Of a stretch of 64,000 nt of DNA, positions 8,752 to 17,155 are shown piece after piece. Numbering within the stretch: position 1 is the first letter of the stretch; each line of letters starts with the position of its first letter. The notes below the pieces were generated by a model, which searched no databases, was not told the origin of the DNA, and saw nothing but the letters and a program-made list of their open reading frames with translations. Position numbers and translations under genes: made by a program. The stretch lies in NCBI GenBank assembly GCA_020636435.1, contig JACJXX010000001.1, positions 1,877,001 through 1,941,000 of the forward strand, read 5' to 3'. The DNA is from Lewinellaceae bacterium (GTDB lineage: Bacteria > Bacteroidota > Bacteroidia > Chitinophagales > Saprospiraceae).

Positions 8752-10491
8752 TCACGCCGCCACAGCAATTCCCGGTTCCTCCGCTGCCCCTGCTTCCATC
8801 CCCAGATACGCCTCGGTGAAGTACTTGCTCAAAAAGCGGTCCGTATTGCCGAAAAGGATGCCGTCGAGGATTTCTTCAGCCGTTTGGCCGAACATCAGTT
8901 CCCTTACTTCCTCATCCGGCAGTGCTTTAGCCACGCCGTTCTGGGCGAAGCAGATTTCTTTGCCGCTCTCCAGGTAGGCGATCATTTCGCTTTTCAGTTC
9001 CTGGAAGTCGCCGGCCCCGGGGAAGGAATCCATGGGGTCCACCAGGCCGTCGTAATCGCTGCCCAGCGCGATCATTTTCCAGCCGTTGGCGGGCTGGCTG
9101 CTGCCCGGCCGGCCTTCTCTGACCACCTTGACGATGTGGAAGATGTTCGACCAGACGAGTTTCAGGTACATGTCCTTTAGCTCCTGTTCCAGGCGGGCGC
9201 GCTTTGGGCTGCCGGCCCTGGCTTTGCCTATTTTCTTCTTCAGTTGCCCGGCGTCTTTTTTGAAGCCTTCGCCCGGCATGCGGCCCTCGTGCAGCACTAC
9301 GCCGATGATGCCGTCGGAGTCGTACATTTCCAGGATGTCTTCGTTGGTCAGGTTGATCTGCCAGCGGCTGAAGAAATGGCCTTTGTCCAGGCCTTTGGTT
9401 TCGGCCTTGCTTTTGGCCTGGTCGAGGGAGAACCAGCCGTTGACGGCCGCGTGGCTGTGGATGATGGGGATGTGGTCGTTTTCCTCTTCCCTTTTCTTGC
9501 GGATGACAGCGTAAAATTCCTTCCGGCTGGCCACGCTCATGTGCTTGGTGTCGATCAGGATGCGGCGGCCGGCTTTGCGGTCGAGGAACAGTTCGAGCAC
9601 CTCTTTGCCCAGGCTGGAAAAGCCCTTGTTCAGGCCCGGTTCCTGGTTGAACAGGTGGCGCATGCCCGGCTTGTGGAGGCCGAGGAAGAGGTCCGACTTA
9701 GCGGAAAAGCTGCGGGCGTGCCCGGCCAGCAGGTTGTTGAAGTGGTGGCAGAAGGTGACGAAGAAGGGCGCATGCCGGCCGTCGTCTTCGGTTTTGACTT
9801 CCGTTATGTTTTGGCGGAAAGAGTCTTCCAGCACCTGCCGTTCTTTGGGCCTCAGCCCGTCGAAGGTTTTCTTAAAGGTAGAATTGTGCAGGTAGTTCCC
9901 GAAGGAATGCGCCCCTTCTACGGTAAACAAGCCGCAGATTGTTTTTCCGGCGTCCAGGGAGGTGCGAAAATCCTGGTAATCGGACGCCACTTCAAAGCGG
10001 AATTCCGGGAAGTTCTTCGAGCGGGCGGCGGTTTGCCGGATCAGGTAGTCCCGCTCCCGGCGGAATTGGTTGTAGTAGTTGACGCCCTCGTCCTTGTCGT
10101 TGGAGACATTGGCGAGGATGGCCTCTACCTTTTCCAGAGGGAAACCGGAGACGGCGGCGCCCAGATAGGCGTGCTGCTTTCCACTCAACAAGATATCGAA
10201 AAGCATTTTAAACGGCTTCTGCGGGTCGAGGGCAAACATCTGCCGCTCGACCGGGTAGATGGCCAGGAAAGGGGCCCGGAGGTTAGACGCCACGCAGGCG
10301 TCGAGGTTGGCCTGGGAGGACTTGGCCAGCTCTTTAATGGCCGCCCGGAGCACGCAATTCAGTTTATTCAGTTCTTCTTCCTGTGCCGGGTAATAGTCCC
10401 AAATGGTGTGTTCCTTATAATCGGGATGGCCTTCGGAGGCATAGCCTTTTAAGCCGCAGTGGAGGTGGAGGTCGCTGATGAGGTTGCTCAT
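8752..10491 (-). CDS. M19-type (membrane dipeptidase-like) metallohydrolase
   Basis: 579 residues without signal peptide. Metal-site motifs of the M19 renal dipeptidase family appear in order: 'SDLHLHC' near the N-terminus, 'GLFTVEGAHSFGN' (bridging Glu), 'LIDTKHMS' and 'PIIHSHAAVNGW' (metal His), and 'IALGSDYDGLVDPM' (the GSDFDG signature). The protein is longer than a typical member (350-420 residues); the additional length lies mainly between the first metal motif and the 'VEGAHS' region and in a Lys/Arg-rich insert near 'KKIGKARAGSPKRAR'. It probably hydrolyses dipeptides or a related amide bond in the cytoplasm. It is convergent with the DUF4058 gene. Confidence 0.82.
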   Translation of the reverse strand: MSNLISDLHLHCGLKGYASEGHPDYKEHTIWDYYPAQEEELNKLNCVLRAAIKELAKSSQANLDACVASNLRAPFLAIYPVERQMFALDPQKPFKMLFDILLSGKQHAYLGAAVSGFPLEKVEAILANVSNDKDEGVNYYNQFRRERDYLIRQTAARSKNFPEFRFEVASDYQDFRTSLDAGKTICGLFTVEGAHSFGNYLHNSTFKKTFDGLRPKERQVLEDSFRQNITEVKTEDDGRHAPFFVTFCHHFNNLLAGHARSFSAKSDLFLGLHKPGMRHLFNQEPGLNKGFSSLGKEVLELFLDRKAGRRILIDTKHMSVASRKEFYAVIRKKREEENDHIPIIHSHAAVNGWFSLDQAKSKAETKGLDKGHFFSRWQINLTNEDILEMYDSDGIIGVVLHEGRMPGEGFKKDAGQLKKKIGKARAGSPKRARLEQELKDMYLKLVWSNIFHIVKVVREGRPGSSQPANGWKMIALGSDYDGLVDPMDSFPGAGDFQELKSEMIAYLESGKEICFAQNGVAKALPDEEVRELMFGQTAEEILDGILFGNTDRFLSKYFTEAYLGMEAGAAEEPGIAVAA

Positions 10492-10913
10492 TGTATTGGT
10501 GGTTTAGGTGGATGAATAAAGAATATGCCTCCAAGTTGCAGCCTTTGGAGCGCCAATGAAACAGCAGCGGAGCAGTGTGTGTATCCTGGCGGGCAGGTGG
10601 TTTGTTTTACAGGATAAGTGGTGGGGAGGGGGCTAAAAAGCTAAGACAAGACATAAAGATGCTAAGTGGATTGCCTGCCTGGTTTCGCTTTACGAAACCA
10701 GGCGATGCTGGGCACTTGGGGCCATTGATGCTTTTGCTGGCTAGCGTCAAGCAACAAGATAGTATTAAAATATAGGACAATAATTATTTACTAATGATAG
10801 GAAGGGCCGGCTTTGTTTTCCAAACAAATCATTGATAAAAATCATTGTTTCCATCTTTTTGTTGGAGTAAATTATATTGCTTGTACGGCTATTACCAACA
10901 AAAAGCAGTAGCT
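10492..10913. other. gene-free spacer with perfect 10-bp hairpin
   Basis: No credible gene in about 420 bp. A perfect hairpin cctggtttcg/cgaaaccagg with a 5-nt loop lies at 10678-10702, not followed by a T-run. The last 120 bp before the helix-hairpin-helix gene are AT-rich and probably contain its promoter; TATATTGC at about 10872 is only a weak match to the -7 box. Confidence 0.5.
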
Positions 10914-11789
10914 ATGACCACCACAACCATCCACAATAAAGAAATAGCCGGCGTACTCGATCACATCGCCGAGCTGCTGGAAGTTCAAAAAGCCAACCCC
11001 CACCGCATCCGCGCCTACCGCAACGGGGCCCAACAGATCCGCGAAAGCAAAAAAGAGCTGGCCGGCATCGCCGAAACCGGCGGCCTGGAAGCCTTGCAAG
11101 CCCTGCCCGGCATCGGCGAAAGCCTCTCCCGGCTGATCATGGAATACGTGCTCACCGGCCGCTGCCGCCTGCTGGAGCGCCTGCAGGGCGCGGTGGCCCC
11201 CGAGGACCTCTTCGACGAAATTCCCGGCATCGGCCCCGAGCTGGCGGAGCATATCGTCAAAGAACTGGATGTCAAAACCCTGGAAGAACTCGAACAAGCC
11301 GCTCACGACGGCCGCCTGGAGCAGGTAGAAGGCTTTGGCCCGGGCCGGGTGGAGGCCGTCAAGATGAGCCTGGCCGGGTTGCTGAGCGGGTACGCTTTCC
11401 GGAGGGTGCAGGAAGCAATGACCCCTGCCCCAAAAACGATGGAAAAGCCACCGGTGAGCCTGCTGCTCTCCATTGATGACACCTACCGCCGGGAAGCCCA
11501 GGCCGGCCGCCTGAAAACCATCGCCCCCCGCCGCTTCAACCCGGACAACGAGGCCTGGCTGCCCATCCTGCACACCGAAGAGGGCGGCTGGGAGTTCACC
11601 GTGCTCTTTTCCAACACGGCGCGCGCGCACGAACTGAAGCGCATCCACGACTGGGTAGTCCTCTACTACAACCGCGACGGAGACGAAGGCCAGGCCACTG
11701 TCGTCACCCAACTGGGCGGCCCGCTGGACGGGCTGCGGGTGGTGCGGGGAAGAGAGCGGGAGTGTAGGGCCTACTATTTTTCATCGTGA
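10914..11789 (+). CDS. helix-hairpin-helix protein resembling PolX N-terminus
   Basis: 291 residues from the ATG at 10914; the frame extends 23 codons upstream, but MTTTTIHNKEIAGVLDHIAE is the family-like start. Residues 1-165 match the N-terminal 8-kDa plus HhH part of X-family DNA polymerases: 'NPHRIRAYRNGAQQIRES', then three HhH hairpins 'LPGIGESLSRLI', 'IPGIGPELAEHIV' and 'VEGFGPGRVEAVK'. The polymerase palm and the PHP nuclease of bacterial PolX are absent. Instead a 100-residue C-terminal domain follows ('WLPILHTEEGGWEFTVLFSN', 'VVLYYNRDGDEGQATVVT'). It likely binds structured DNA, perhaps in repair, without making DNA. Confidence 0.8.
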   Translation: MTTTTIHNKEIAGVLDHIAELLEVQKANPHRIRAYRNGAQQIRESKKELAGIAETGGLEALQALPGIGESLSRLIMEYVLTGRCRLLERLQGAVAPEDLFDEIPGIGPELAEHIVKELDVKTLEELEQAAHDGRLEQVEGFGPGRVEAVKMSLAGLLSGYAFRRVQEAMTPAPKTMEKPPVSLLLSIDDTYRREAQAGRLKTIAPRRFNPDNEAWLPILHTEEGGWEFTVLFSNTARAHELKRIHDWVVLYYNRDGDEGQATVVTQLGGPLDGLRVVRGRERECRAYYFSS

Positions 11790-12107
11790 TATTGGCTCCG
11801 CAACGGCTATCCCGTAGCTCGGCGGGCTTTGCAACTGGCCCTTTTGGCCTTCCTGATGGGCAGGTGGGGTATTCCCGGCATCCCGTTTGGAGGAGAAGGA
11901 AGTAGATTTCACGGCACGGGTTTTAGTGCTTCTTAAAGTTAGCCAATTTTAGCGGCAGCGCCTACTCCTTCCCGGATTTATTCTAACGTATGGCCGAGAA
12001 TGCGCGAAAAAGGCAAATTATAGCTCGAAACTGGCAAATGGGTGCGGTTTGATTTTTGATTTGCGATTTGCGATTTTTGATGTACTGCTTCACCATATAA
12101 GACAAAA
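11790..12107. other. gene-free spacer with short tandem words
   Basis: No coding potential seen between the convergent genes. The only structure is a short low-complexity tract at about 12050-12080 built of gatttttgat and gatttgc words. No terminator was identified. Confidence 0.5.
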
Positions 12108-13790
12108 TCAACGCACCTCCTCCACCAACACCCTTTTCCCTTCCACCGCGATCGCCAGTTTAAGGATATGCTGGAGCCCCATCTCTTCTAATTCGGCCGT
12201 ATATTCATTGTTGTTGATTTGTTCTTTAGCAATTTGAAGCGCATCCTCCAGGCTTTGCTTCCTACGCTTTTGTGGGCGTTTGATCTCAATAACGATGCCT
12301 TTCTTGTCCCTGCTTTTTGGCACCAGCATCAGGTCGTAGCGGCCCAGCCCGCTCTCCCGGTTGGATTTGATGACATATTCGTTCTGCAGGCTGACGGCCA
12401 GGCCCAGCAGAAAGGCGTGGTAAAAAGATTCTGTTTCTGAAACCTGGGTATCGTGAAAGCTAAAAGCTTGCAGCACAAAACGGGCAAAATAGTCTTCAAA
12501 TACTTCGACATTGCCTTGCGTAAGGGCCGTTAGCATAGGGTTCAACTCCGTTTCTGAAATATGTTCGCGCACCCAGTCTTTGATGAAACGCTCGTATACA
12601 TAAGCGACCTCTTCATTGGGAATAGACAATTCGTAGGTGCGTGCCCTGTGCTTTTGCTCCATATTCTGCGCCTTGAGATAACCGGAGAATACCAGTAAAG
12701 TCCACACCGCTTCTATTCGATGTTCCAGGTCTTCAAAAACCAGGGTTTCCGATACTTCTTTACGCAGCAGACGCTTTTGGATCAATTCATGAAGTTCCGG
12801 CTTAATGTTGGCGCCGCCCGAGAAAAACAATTGTTTCAGCAGCGTATTGTCAGAGGTGTTTACCCAGTAGGGGCGGGCGCCTTCCTCCGGTTTGTCGGCA
12901 TATTGTATGATCGACCAGGGGTTGTATATAATTCTTTTGCCAAAGACATAACCATTGTACCATTTCCGAACCTCTTCCATAGCGCCTGCGGACAGCTGCA
13001 TATCACTGATGAGTTGGGCCACTTCAGGTTCTGTAAAGCCAAAGTGCCGGGACATGCGCTGTATCAGCAGCGTAAAGCTGTCCAGGTTGTTCAAGCCCGA
13101 AAAAATGGATTCTTTGGCTACCCGCATAATACCGGTGATCACTCCCTTTTCAAGAGAGCTGTTGTCTTTTAACCCGCCGCTGAGAAAATCGCGCATAAAT
13201 TCAATCATCTGGCCGTAGTATCCGTGGACATAGGCGGCGTGAACCGGCGTGTCGTATTCATCAATTAAAATAACCGGTTTAGCCTGGTGATGACGATGAA
13301 GGCAGTGGGATATGATTTTGAGAAAACTGGTATAGTGGATGATTTCTTTTTCTCCTTTTTGAATCGCTTCAAACTTTTCCTTTTCCAAGAAATTCAACTC
13401 CTCCCAATTTAACAGATAGCGAAAGTTTTCCACCAGTGCTTCCTGGATCAAAAGAACAATCTGCGAAAAAGCCTTTTCCCAGGTATTGGCCTTGATATCT
13501 TTAAAGCTTACAAAAATCACTGGATGTTTGGATTGCTTGCTCAGATAACGCTCTCCCACTTGGCTAATGGTTAAATCCTGAAACAAGTGGCTGTAATCGG
13601 CTTCGTTGCTGTAAAAATAGCGAAGCATAGAAAGGTTTATCGTTTTGCCAAAACGCCGCGGCCGCGTGATCAGGCACACATCGGCGCTATCGATAATTTC
13701 TTTGATGAATAAACTTTTATCTACAAAGTAATATCCATTTTCAATCAAAGACTTAAAATCCGATTTACCTATGGGCAACTGCTTTTTCAT
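12108..13790 (-). CDS. AAA-ATPase-like / PD-(D/E)XK family protein
   Basis: 560 residues with the two-part layout of Bacteroidota AAA-ATPase_like proteins. The N-terminus has 'LPIGKSDFKSLIENGYYFVDKS' split by 'LITRPRRFGKTINLSML', a Walker A-like loop typical of this family, and 'PVILIDEYDTPVHAAY' as Walker B. The C-terminal third carries a nuclease-like core 'GRYDLMLVPK' and 'GIVIEIKRPQ' (D...ExK). The family is expanded many-fold in gut and sludge Bacteroidota, with no settled role; some members look like selfish or defence elements. It is divergent from the AAA gene at 13850, with 59 bp between starts. Confidence 0.9.
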   Translation of the reverse strand: MKKQLPIGKSDFKSLIENGYYFVDKSLFIKEIIDSADVCLITRPRRFGKTINLSMLRYFYSNEADYSHLFQDLTISQVGERYLSKQSKHPVIFVSFKDIKANTWEKAFSQIVLLIQEALVENFRYLLNWEELNFLEKEKFEAIQKGEKEIIHYTSFLKIISHCLHRHHQAKPVILIDEYDTPVHAAYVHGYYGQMIEFMRDFLSGGLKDNSSLEKGVITGIMRVAKESIFSGLNNLDSFTLLIQRMSRHFGFTEPEVAQLISDMQLSAGAMEEVRKWYNGYVFGKRIIYNPWSIIQYADKPEEGARPYWVNTSDNTLLKQLFFSGGANIKPELHELIQKRLLRKEVSETLVFEDLEHRIEAVWTLLVFSGYLKAQNMEQKHRARTYELSIPNEEVAYVYERFIKDWVREHISETELNPMLTALTQGNVEVFEDYFARFVLQAFSFHDTQVSETESFYHAFLLGLAVSLQNEYVIKSNRESGLGRYDLMLVPKSRDKKGIVIEIKRPQKRRKQSLEDALQIAKEQINNNEYTAELEEMGLQHILKLAIAVEGKRVLVEEVR

Positions 13791-13812
13791 GTTGCTAAGA
13801 TAGGCTTTTCTA

Positions 13813-13844
13813 TTTGATGAAGTAGGTCATTTCCTCTATCTTTG
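13813..13844 (+). promoter_or_regulatory. Bacteroidota-type promoter for AAA ATPase gene
   Basis: TTTG at 13813-13816 and TATCTTTG at 13837-13844, separated by 20 bp, match the Bacteroidota -33/-7 pattern exactly. The start codon is only 5 bp beyond the -7 box, so transcription would begin at or next to the ATG and give a leaderless or nearly leaderless mRNA. Confidence 0.65.
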
Positions 13845-13849
13845 CCACC

Positions 13850-15199
13850 ATGTCTGAACCCCTTCAACTCAACGCCCGCGACCTGGAACAGGAACTCTCC
13901 TGGTTCTCCCGCATACTCGACACCCGCTTCAAGCTCTACTTCGGCCAGGAAAGCGAGTTTGCTTCCGTCTTTGACATCGAGCCGCCCGATCTCTCCGCTT
14001 CCCAGTCCATGTACGCTAATATCGTCCGGCACTACCAGATGCCCTTTGCCGAGCGGCTGATGCTCATCCTGGCGCTGGCGCCCCACATTCGCTCCCGGCT
14101 GCTGGATATTTTCTTCACCAAAAATGCCACCTTCGACCGCAAATTCACCGAGTTCGGCGGCGTCCGGGAAGGCAAGGAAGGCGACTTCTTCCCCACCGGC
14201 GAGACGCTGGCCTTCCTGCTGGCCGGCCAGGAGTTGGAGCTGCGCTTCCGGCTGCTGGAGCTCTTCGACCGCGACCACTACTTCACCACCCACCAGATCT
14301 TCGACCTGCAGCCGGACGACCCCCGCCTGCCCCTCATGAAAGCGCCCCTGCGGCTGACTGAGGAGTACCTGAGCTACTTCACTACCGGCGCCGCGCACCG
14401 GCCCCATTTCAGCACCCACTTCCCCGCCCGCCAGATCGAGACTAAAATGGAATGGGAGGACCTGGTGCTGGCCTCGCAAACGCTCTCCATGGTCAGAGAA
14501 GTGGAGGCTTGGATACAGCACGGCCCCACCCTGATGCAGGACTGGGGCATGGCGGCCAAGCTGCGCCCTGGCTTCCGCTCTCTCTTCTACGGCCCCCCCG
14601 GTACCGGCAAAACGATGACAGCCTGCCTGCTGGGCAAGGCGACCGGCCATGAAGTGTACCGGGTAGACTTGTCGATGGTGGTTTCCAAATACATCGGCGA
14701 GACGGAAAAGAACCTGGCCCGCGTGTTCGACAAAGCCGAACACAAACAGTGGATACTCTTCTTTGACGAGGCCGACGCCCTCTTCGGCAAGCGCAGCGAA
14801 ACCAAGGACTCGCACGACCGCTACGCCAACCAGGAGGTGGCCTACCTGCTGCAGCGCATCGAGACCTTCGACGGCATCGCCATCCTGGCCTCCAACCTCA
14901 AGGGAAACCTGGATAAAGCCTTTTCCCGCCGCTTCGAGTCCATTATCTTCTTCCCCCTGCCCAGCCCGGAGGAGCGCCTCCGCATCTGGCAAAACGGATT
15001 CTCCCCCCAATCCGAACTGGCGCCAGAGGTGGACCTGCCCGCCATTGCCCGCCGATTTGAACTCAGTGGCGGCGCCATCATGAACGTCATTCGCTACGCC
15101 TCTCTGGAAGCCCTGCGGAAGGGGACGAACATGATCACCCTGGGCGGGATACAGCAGGGAGTGCGGAGGGAATTGGTGAAGGAGGGGAAGGTGGTGTAA
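13850..15199 (+). CDS. AAA+ ATPase
   Basis: 449 residues. An N-terminal region of about 230 residues ('LEQELSWFSRILDTRFKLYF') precedes one AAA module. It has Walker A 'GPPGTGKT' at residues 248-255, Walker B 'LFFDEADALFGKRSE' (Asp306, Glu307), 'LLQRIETFDGIAILASNL' as sensor 1 and an arginine-finger region 'FSRRFESIIFF'. The module is of the FtsH/Cdc48 clade. Similar N-domain/AAA proteins occur singly in Bacteroidota, and relatives accompany contractile injection systems, but no such genes are near. The start is chosen from the close promoter and the family-like N-terminus. Confidence 0.9.
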   Translation: MSEPLQLNARDLEQELSWFSRILDTRFKLYFGQESEFASVFDIEPPDLSASQSMYANIVRHYQMPFAERLMLILALAPHIRSRLLDIFFTKNATFDRKFTEFGGVREGKEGDFFPTGETLAFLLAGQELELRFRLLELFDRDHYFTTHQIFDLQPDDPRLPLMKAPLRLTEEYLSYFTTGAAHRPHFSTHFPARQIETKMEWEDLVLASQTLSMVREVEAWIQHGPTLMQDWGMAAKLRPGFRSLFYGPPGTGKTMTACLLGKATGHEVYRVDLSMVVSKYIGETEKNLARVFDKAEHKQWILFFDEADALFGKRSETKDSHDRYANQEVAYLLQRIETFDGIAILASNLKGNLDKAFSRRFESIIFFPLPSPEERLRIWQNGFSPQSELAPEVDLPAIARRFELSGGAIMNVIRYASLEALRKGTNMITLGGIQQGVRRELVKEGKVV

Positions 15200-15442
15200 A
15201 TCATCCAAAACTAAAACTACTTTAAAGCTATTGCGATGTATGAACCGGGCATTCCCATAGTATGGCTCCACGGCCGTGCCATAATAAACTTTTGAGGTTC
15301 ATTTGATCCGCCTGATCTTTTTATTCAAAGGAATTGTCTAAGACAACTTCAAAAACTCCACCCTGCTATGAGGAATATCATTGTCCCTTCCGGAACAAAG
15401 GGTTAATTTAAAATCCCGGGTATGGGTTTATAACTCGAGGGC

Positions 15443-16333
15443 ATGGCTTATCCAGTAAAGACAAACATTCTCCCACTTCTTCGGCATCTGGTGGAAGCCC
15501 TCAGGCCCTTTGCTGAAGCGAATTTCGTCGGCCTGGTTTTTGAACCGAAGGCCGGGACGGTGGCTTTTTCTTTCTACCCAGAGGGCATTATTAAAAGCGT
15601 AAGCCAGATCCTGTGCCGGGCGATCACTTTCACCCCCTCCGGCTTCGAGGTCCGTTTGTCCGTTGAGCTGCCCGATCAGGCGCTGAAAAAGCGATTGCTG
15701 ATAACCGTCGCCAACACGGGAGTATGCCTGGGCGCCTTAAAAGAGATCACTTCCGGACTTCCGCTGCCGGTTGAAGTAAAGGGTCCTGACGCCAGAGGCA
15801 CCCGGTTTGAACTCAGTCTTTCTTTAGATACGGAAGAAGGTACCGGCGCCGAAAAGCCCCTGCCTGTCCCGCAGGAAAAGGGAAGGAACAATGTGCCTGT
15901 CCTTTACCAAAAACTCCGGCAGCGCATGCAGGCGTATGCCACCACCATAAAGAGCCTGGAAGAGGCTGTGGCCAGGGAACACAAACAACGGGATCAGGTG
16001 TTCCTGAAAAAAGTGAACGCCATCATCCTGGCCAACCTAAGCAGGGATGATTTTGACGTCAGGGCACTCGCCCGCAGCCTGGCCCTGAGCCGCACCCAAC
16101 TGTACCGGCGGCTCAATCCGCTGATCCACTTGCCTCCCTCCCGCTACATCCGCTTCATCCGCCTGCAAAAGGCAAAGGAGTATCTTGAAAAAGGAGAAAT
16201 GGATGTAGGAGAAGCCTGCTTCAGGGTTGGATTTGTCAGTAAAAGCCATTTCACGCGCGCTTTTCACAGACAATTTGGGTTCAATCCATCCTGCCTGAGG
16301 AAATCCTTCACCAAACAAATAACACGATCATGA
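15443..16333 (+). CDS. AraC-family regulator with histidine-kinase-like N-terminal remnant
   Basis: 296 residues. The C-terminus (about 195-292) is a complete AraC/XylS double HTH: 'FDVRALARSLALSRTQLYRRL' and 'VGEACFRVGFVSKSHFTRAF' followed by 'FGFNPSCLRK'. The N-terminal 130 residues resemble the ATPase fold of a sensor kinase ('GLVFEPKAGTVAFSFYP', 'QILCRAITFTPSG', 'LLITVANTG', 'GTRFELSLSL') but lack a phospho-acceptor His and clean N/G boxes. It may be a shortened descendant of a hybrid two-component regulator. Its stop overlaps the next gene's ATG by 4 bp (ATGA), so it is translated together with the SnoaL-like gene it may control. Confidence 0.88.
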   Translation: MAYPVKTNILPLLRHLVEALRPFAEANFVGLVFEPKAGTVAFSFYPEGIIKSVSQILCRAITFTPSGFEVRLSVELPDQALKKRLLITVANTGVCLGALKEITSGLPLPVEVKGPDARGTRFELSLSLDTEEGTGAEKPLPVPQEKGRNNVPVLYQKLRQRMQAYATTIKSLEEAVAREHKQRDQVFLKKVNAIILANLSRDDFDVRALARSLALSRTQLYRRLNPLIHLPPSRYIRFIRLQKAKEYLEKGEMDVGEACFRVGFVSKSHFTRAFHRQFGFNPSCLRKSFTKQITRS

Positions 16334-16746
16334 ATAAAGAAAGGAGAAACAAAGCGTTCATTCTGGAATACTACAACGCTTTGGCGGGAAAAAGAAAAAC
16401 GGAAGAACTGATCCGCAAGTACGTTTCCGACGAAAAGCTGATCGAGCACATCAAATTCTTTGAACAAACATTTCCCACTTACGATGCAGTTGCTAAAGAA
16501 ATTTTTGCATCTGAAGACAAAGTCTTCGTCCGCGCCAGTATGTCCGGCAGGCACGAAGGAAACATAGATGACATCCCTCCCACCTTTAAACATTTCAAAA
16601 TGCCCTTCGCCATCTGTTACCGGATCAAAGACGACAAAGTTGTCGACCACTGGATGATCGCCGACCAGATGGAGTTGCTGGAGCAGCTGGGCCTGGCCGG
16701 AACTATAAAACCCAATTTTGAAAAGGTAAAAAACGAGGCCGGATAA
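16330..16746 (+). CDS. SnoaL-like / ester-cyclase-like protein
   Basis: 138 residues, an NTF2-like fold of the SnoaL polyketide-cyclase-like group: 'AFILEYYNALAGKRKTEELI', 'FPTYDAVAKEIFASEDKVFVR', 'GRHEGN' and the ending 'DDKVVDHWMIADQMELLEQLG', typical of ester cyclases. The substrate is unknown. It is coupled to the AraC regulator by a 4-bp ATGA overlap, suggesting a small self-contained regulator/effector unit. Confidence 0.85.
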   Translation: MNKERRNKAFILEYYNALAGKRKTEELIRKYVSDEKLIEHIKFFEQTFPTYDAVAKEIFASEDKVFVRASMSGRHEGNIDDIPPTFKHFKMPFAICYRIKDDKVVDHWMIADQMELLEQLGLAGTIKPNFEKVKNEAG

Positions 16747-16934
16747 ACGCGCTCGTGCAACCTGCAGGCAAATTTTCCGGACAAATGGCCTACCCCTCTT
16801 CCTGTTTATTGCGGTATCTTATCAGAAAAGTAAATACCGTAAGAACGCACCGGGCTGTAAAACAAAGGAAACTGTCTTGACCATGCCTGTATGGCTCTAA
16901 AAAACCAAAAAACCAGACCAGGGCATAGGATCGC

Positions 16935-17071
16935 CCTGGGGTTGTACAAAAAGACCAAAAGTAGACAGGATTAACAGAATTTACAGGATGTAGTAGCTTG
17001 CGCTACGAGGGCGTACACATCCTGAAAATCTTGTTAATCCTGCCTGACTATACTTTTTTCACAACCCCAGG
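16935..17071. repeat. 137-bp nested palindromic element
   Basis: Outer ends cctggggttgt (16935-16945) and acaaccccagg (17061-17071) are perfect inverted repeats. Inside them, 16963-16990 (gacaggattaacag then ttacaggatg) pairs with 17018-17047, and at the centre gtagc/gctac (16993-17006) forms a short hairpin. It lies between convergent genes (SnoaL-like and flotillin). The 'aggattaacag...ttacaggatg' wording is a type of dispersed intergenic repeat; 3438-3470 holds a related fragment. It could be a MITE-like element also used as a bidirectional terminator. Confidence 0.75.
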
Positions 17072-17155
17072 ACGAACATCCCTGCCTGCTTTATCGGTTA
17101 TCTCGCCAAAGGGCAGGCGCAGCATCTTTTCAACGCTGCGTGTCATTATTTATTC

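Noticed and set aside
9244..10452. 402-codon plus-strand open frame
   Set aside because: Antisense to the M19-type gene, which carries all metal motifs.
10678..10702. Terminator for the M19 or HhH gene
   Set aside because: Perfect hairpin but no T-run, and it lies upstream of both genes rather than after them.
13787..15271. 494-codon minus-strand open frame
   Set aside because: Antisense to the AAA+ ATPase with clear Walker motifs; the His/Gly/Val-rich translation resembles no protein.
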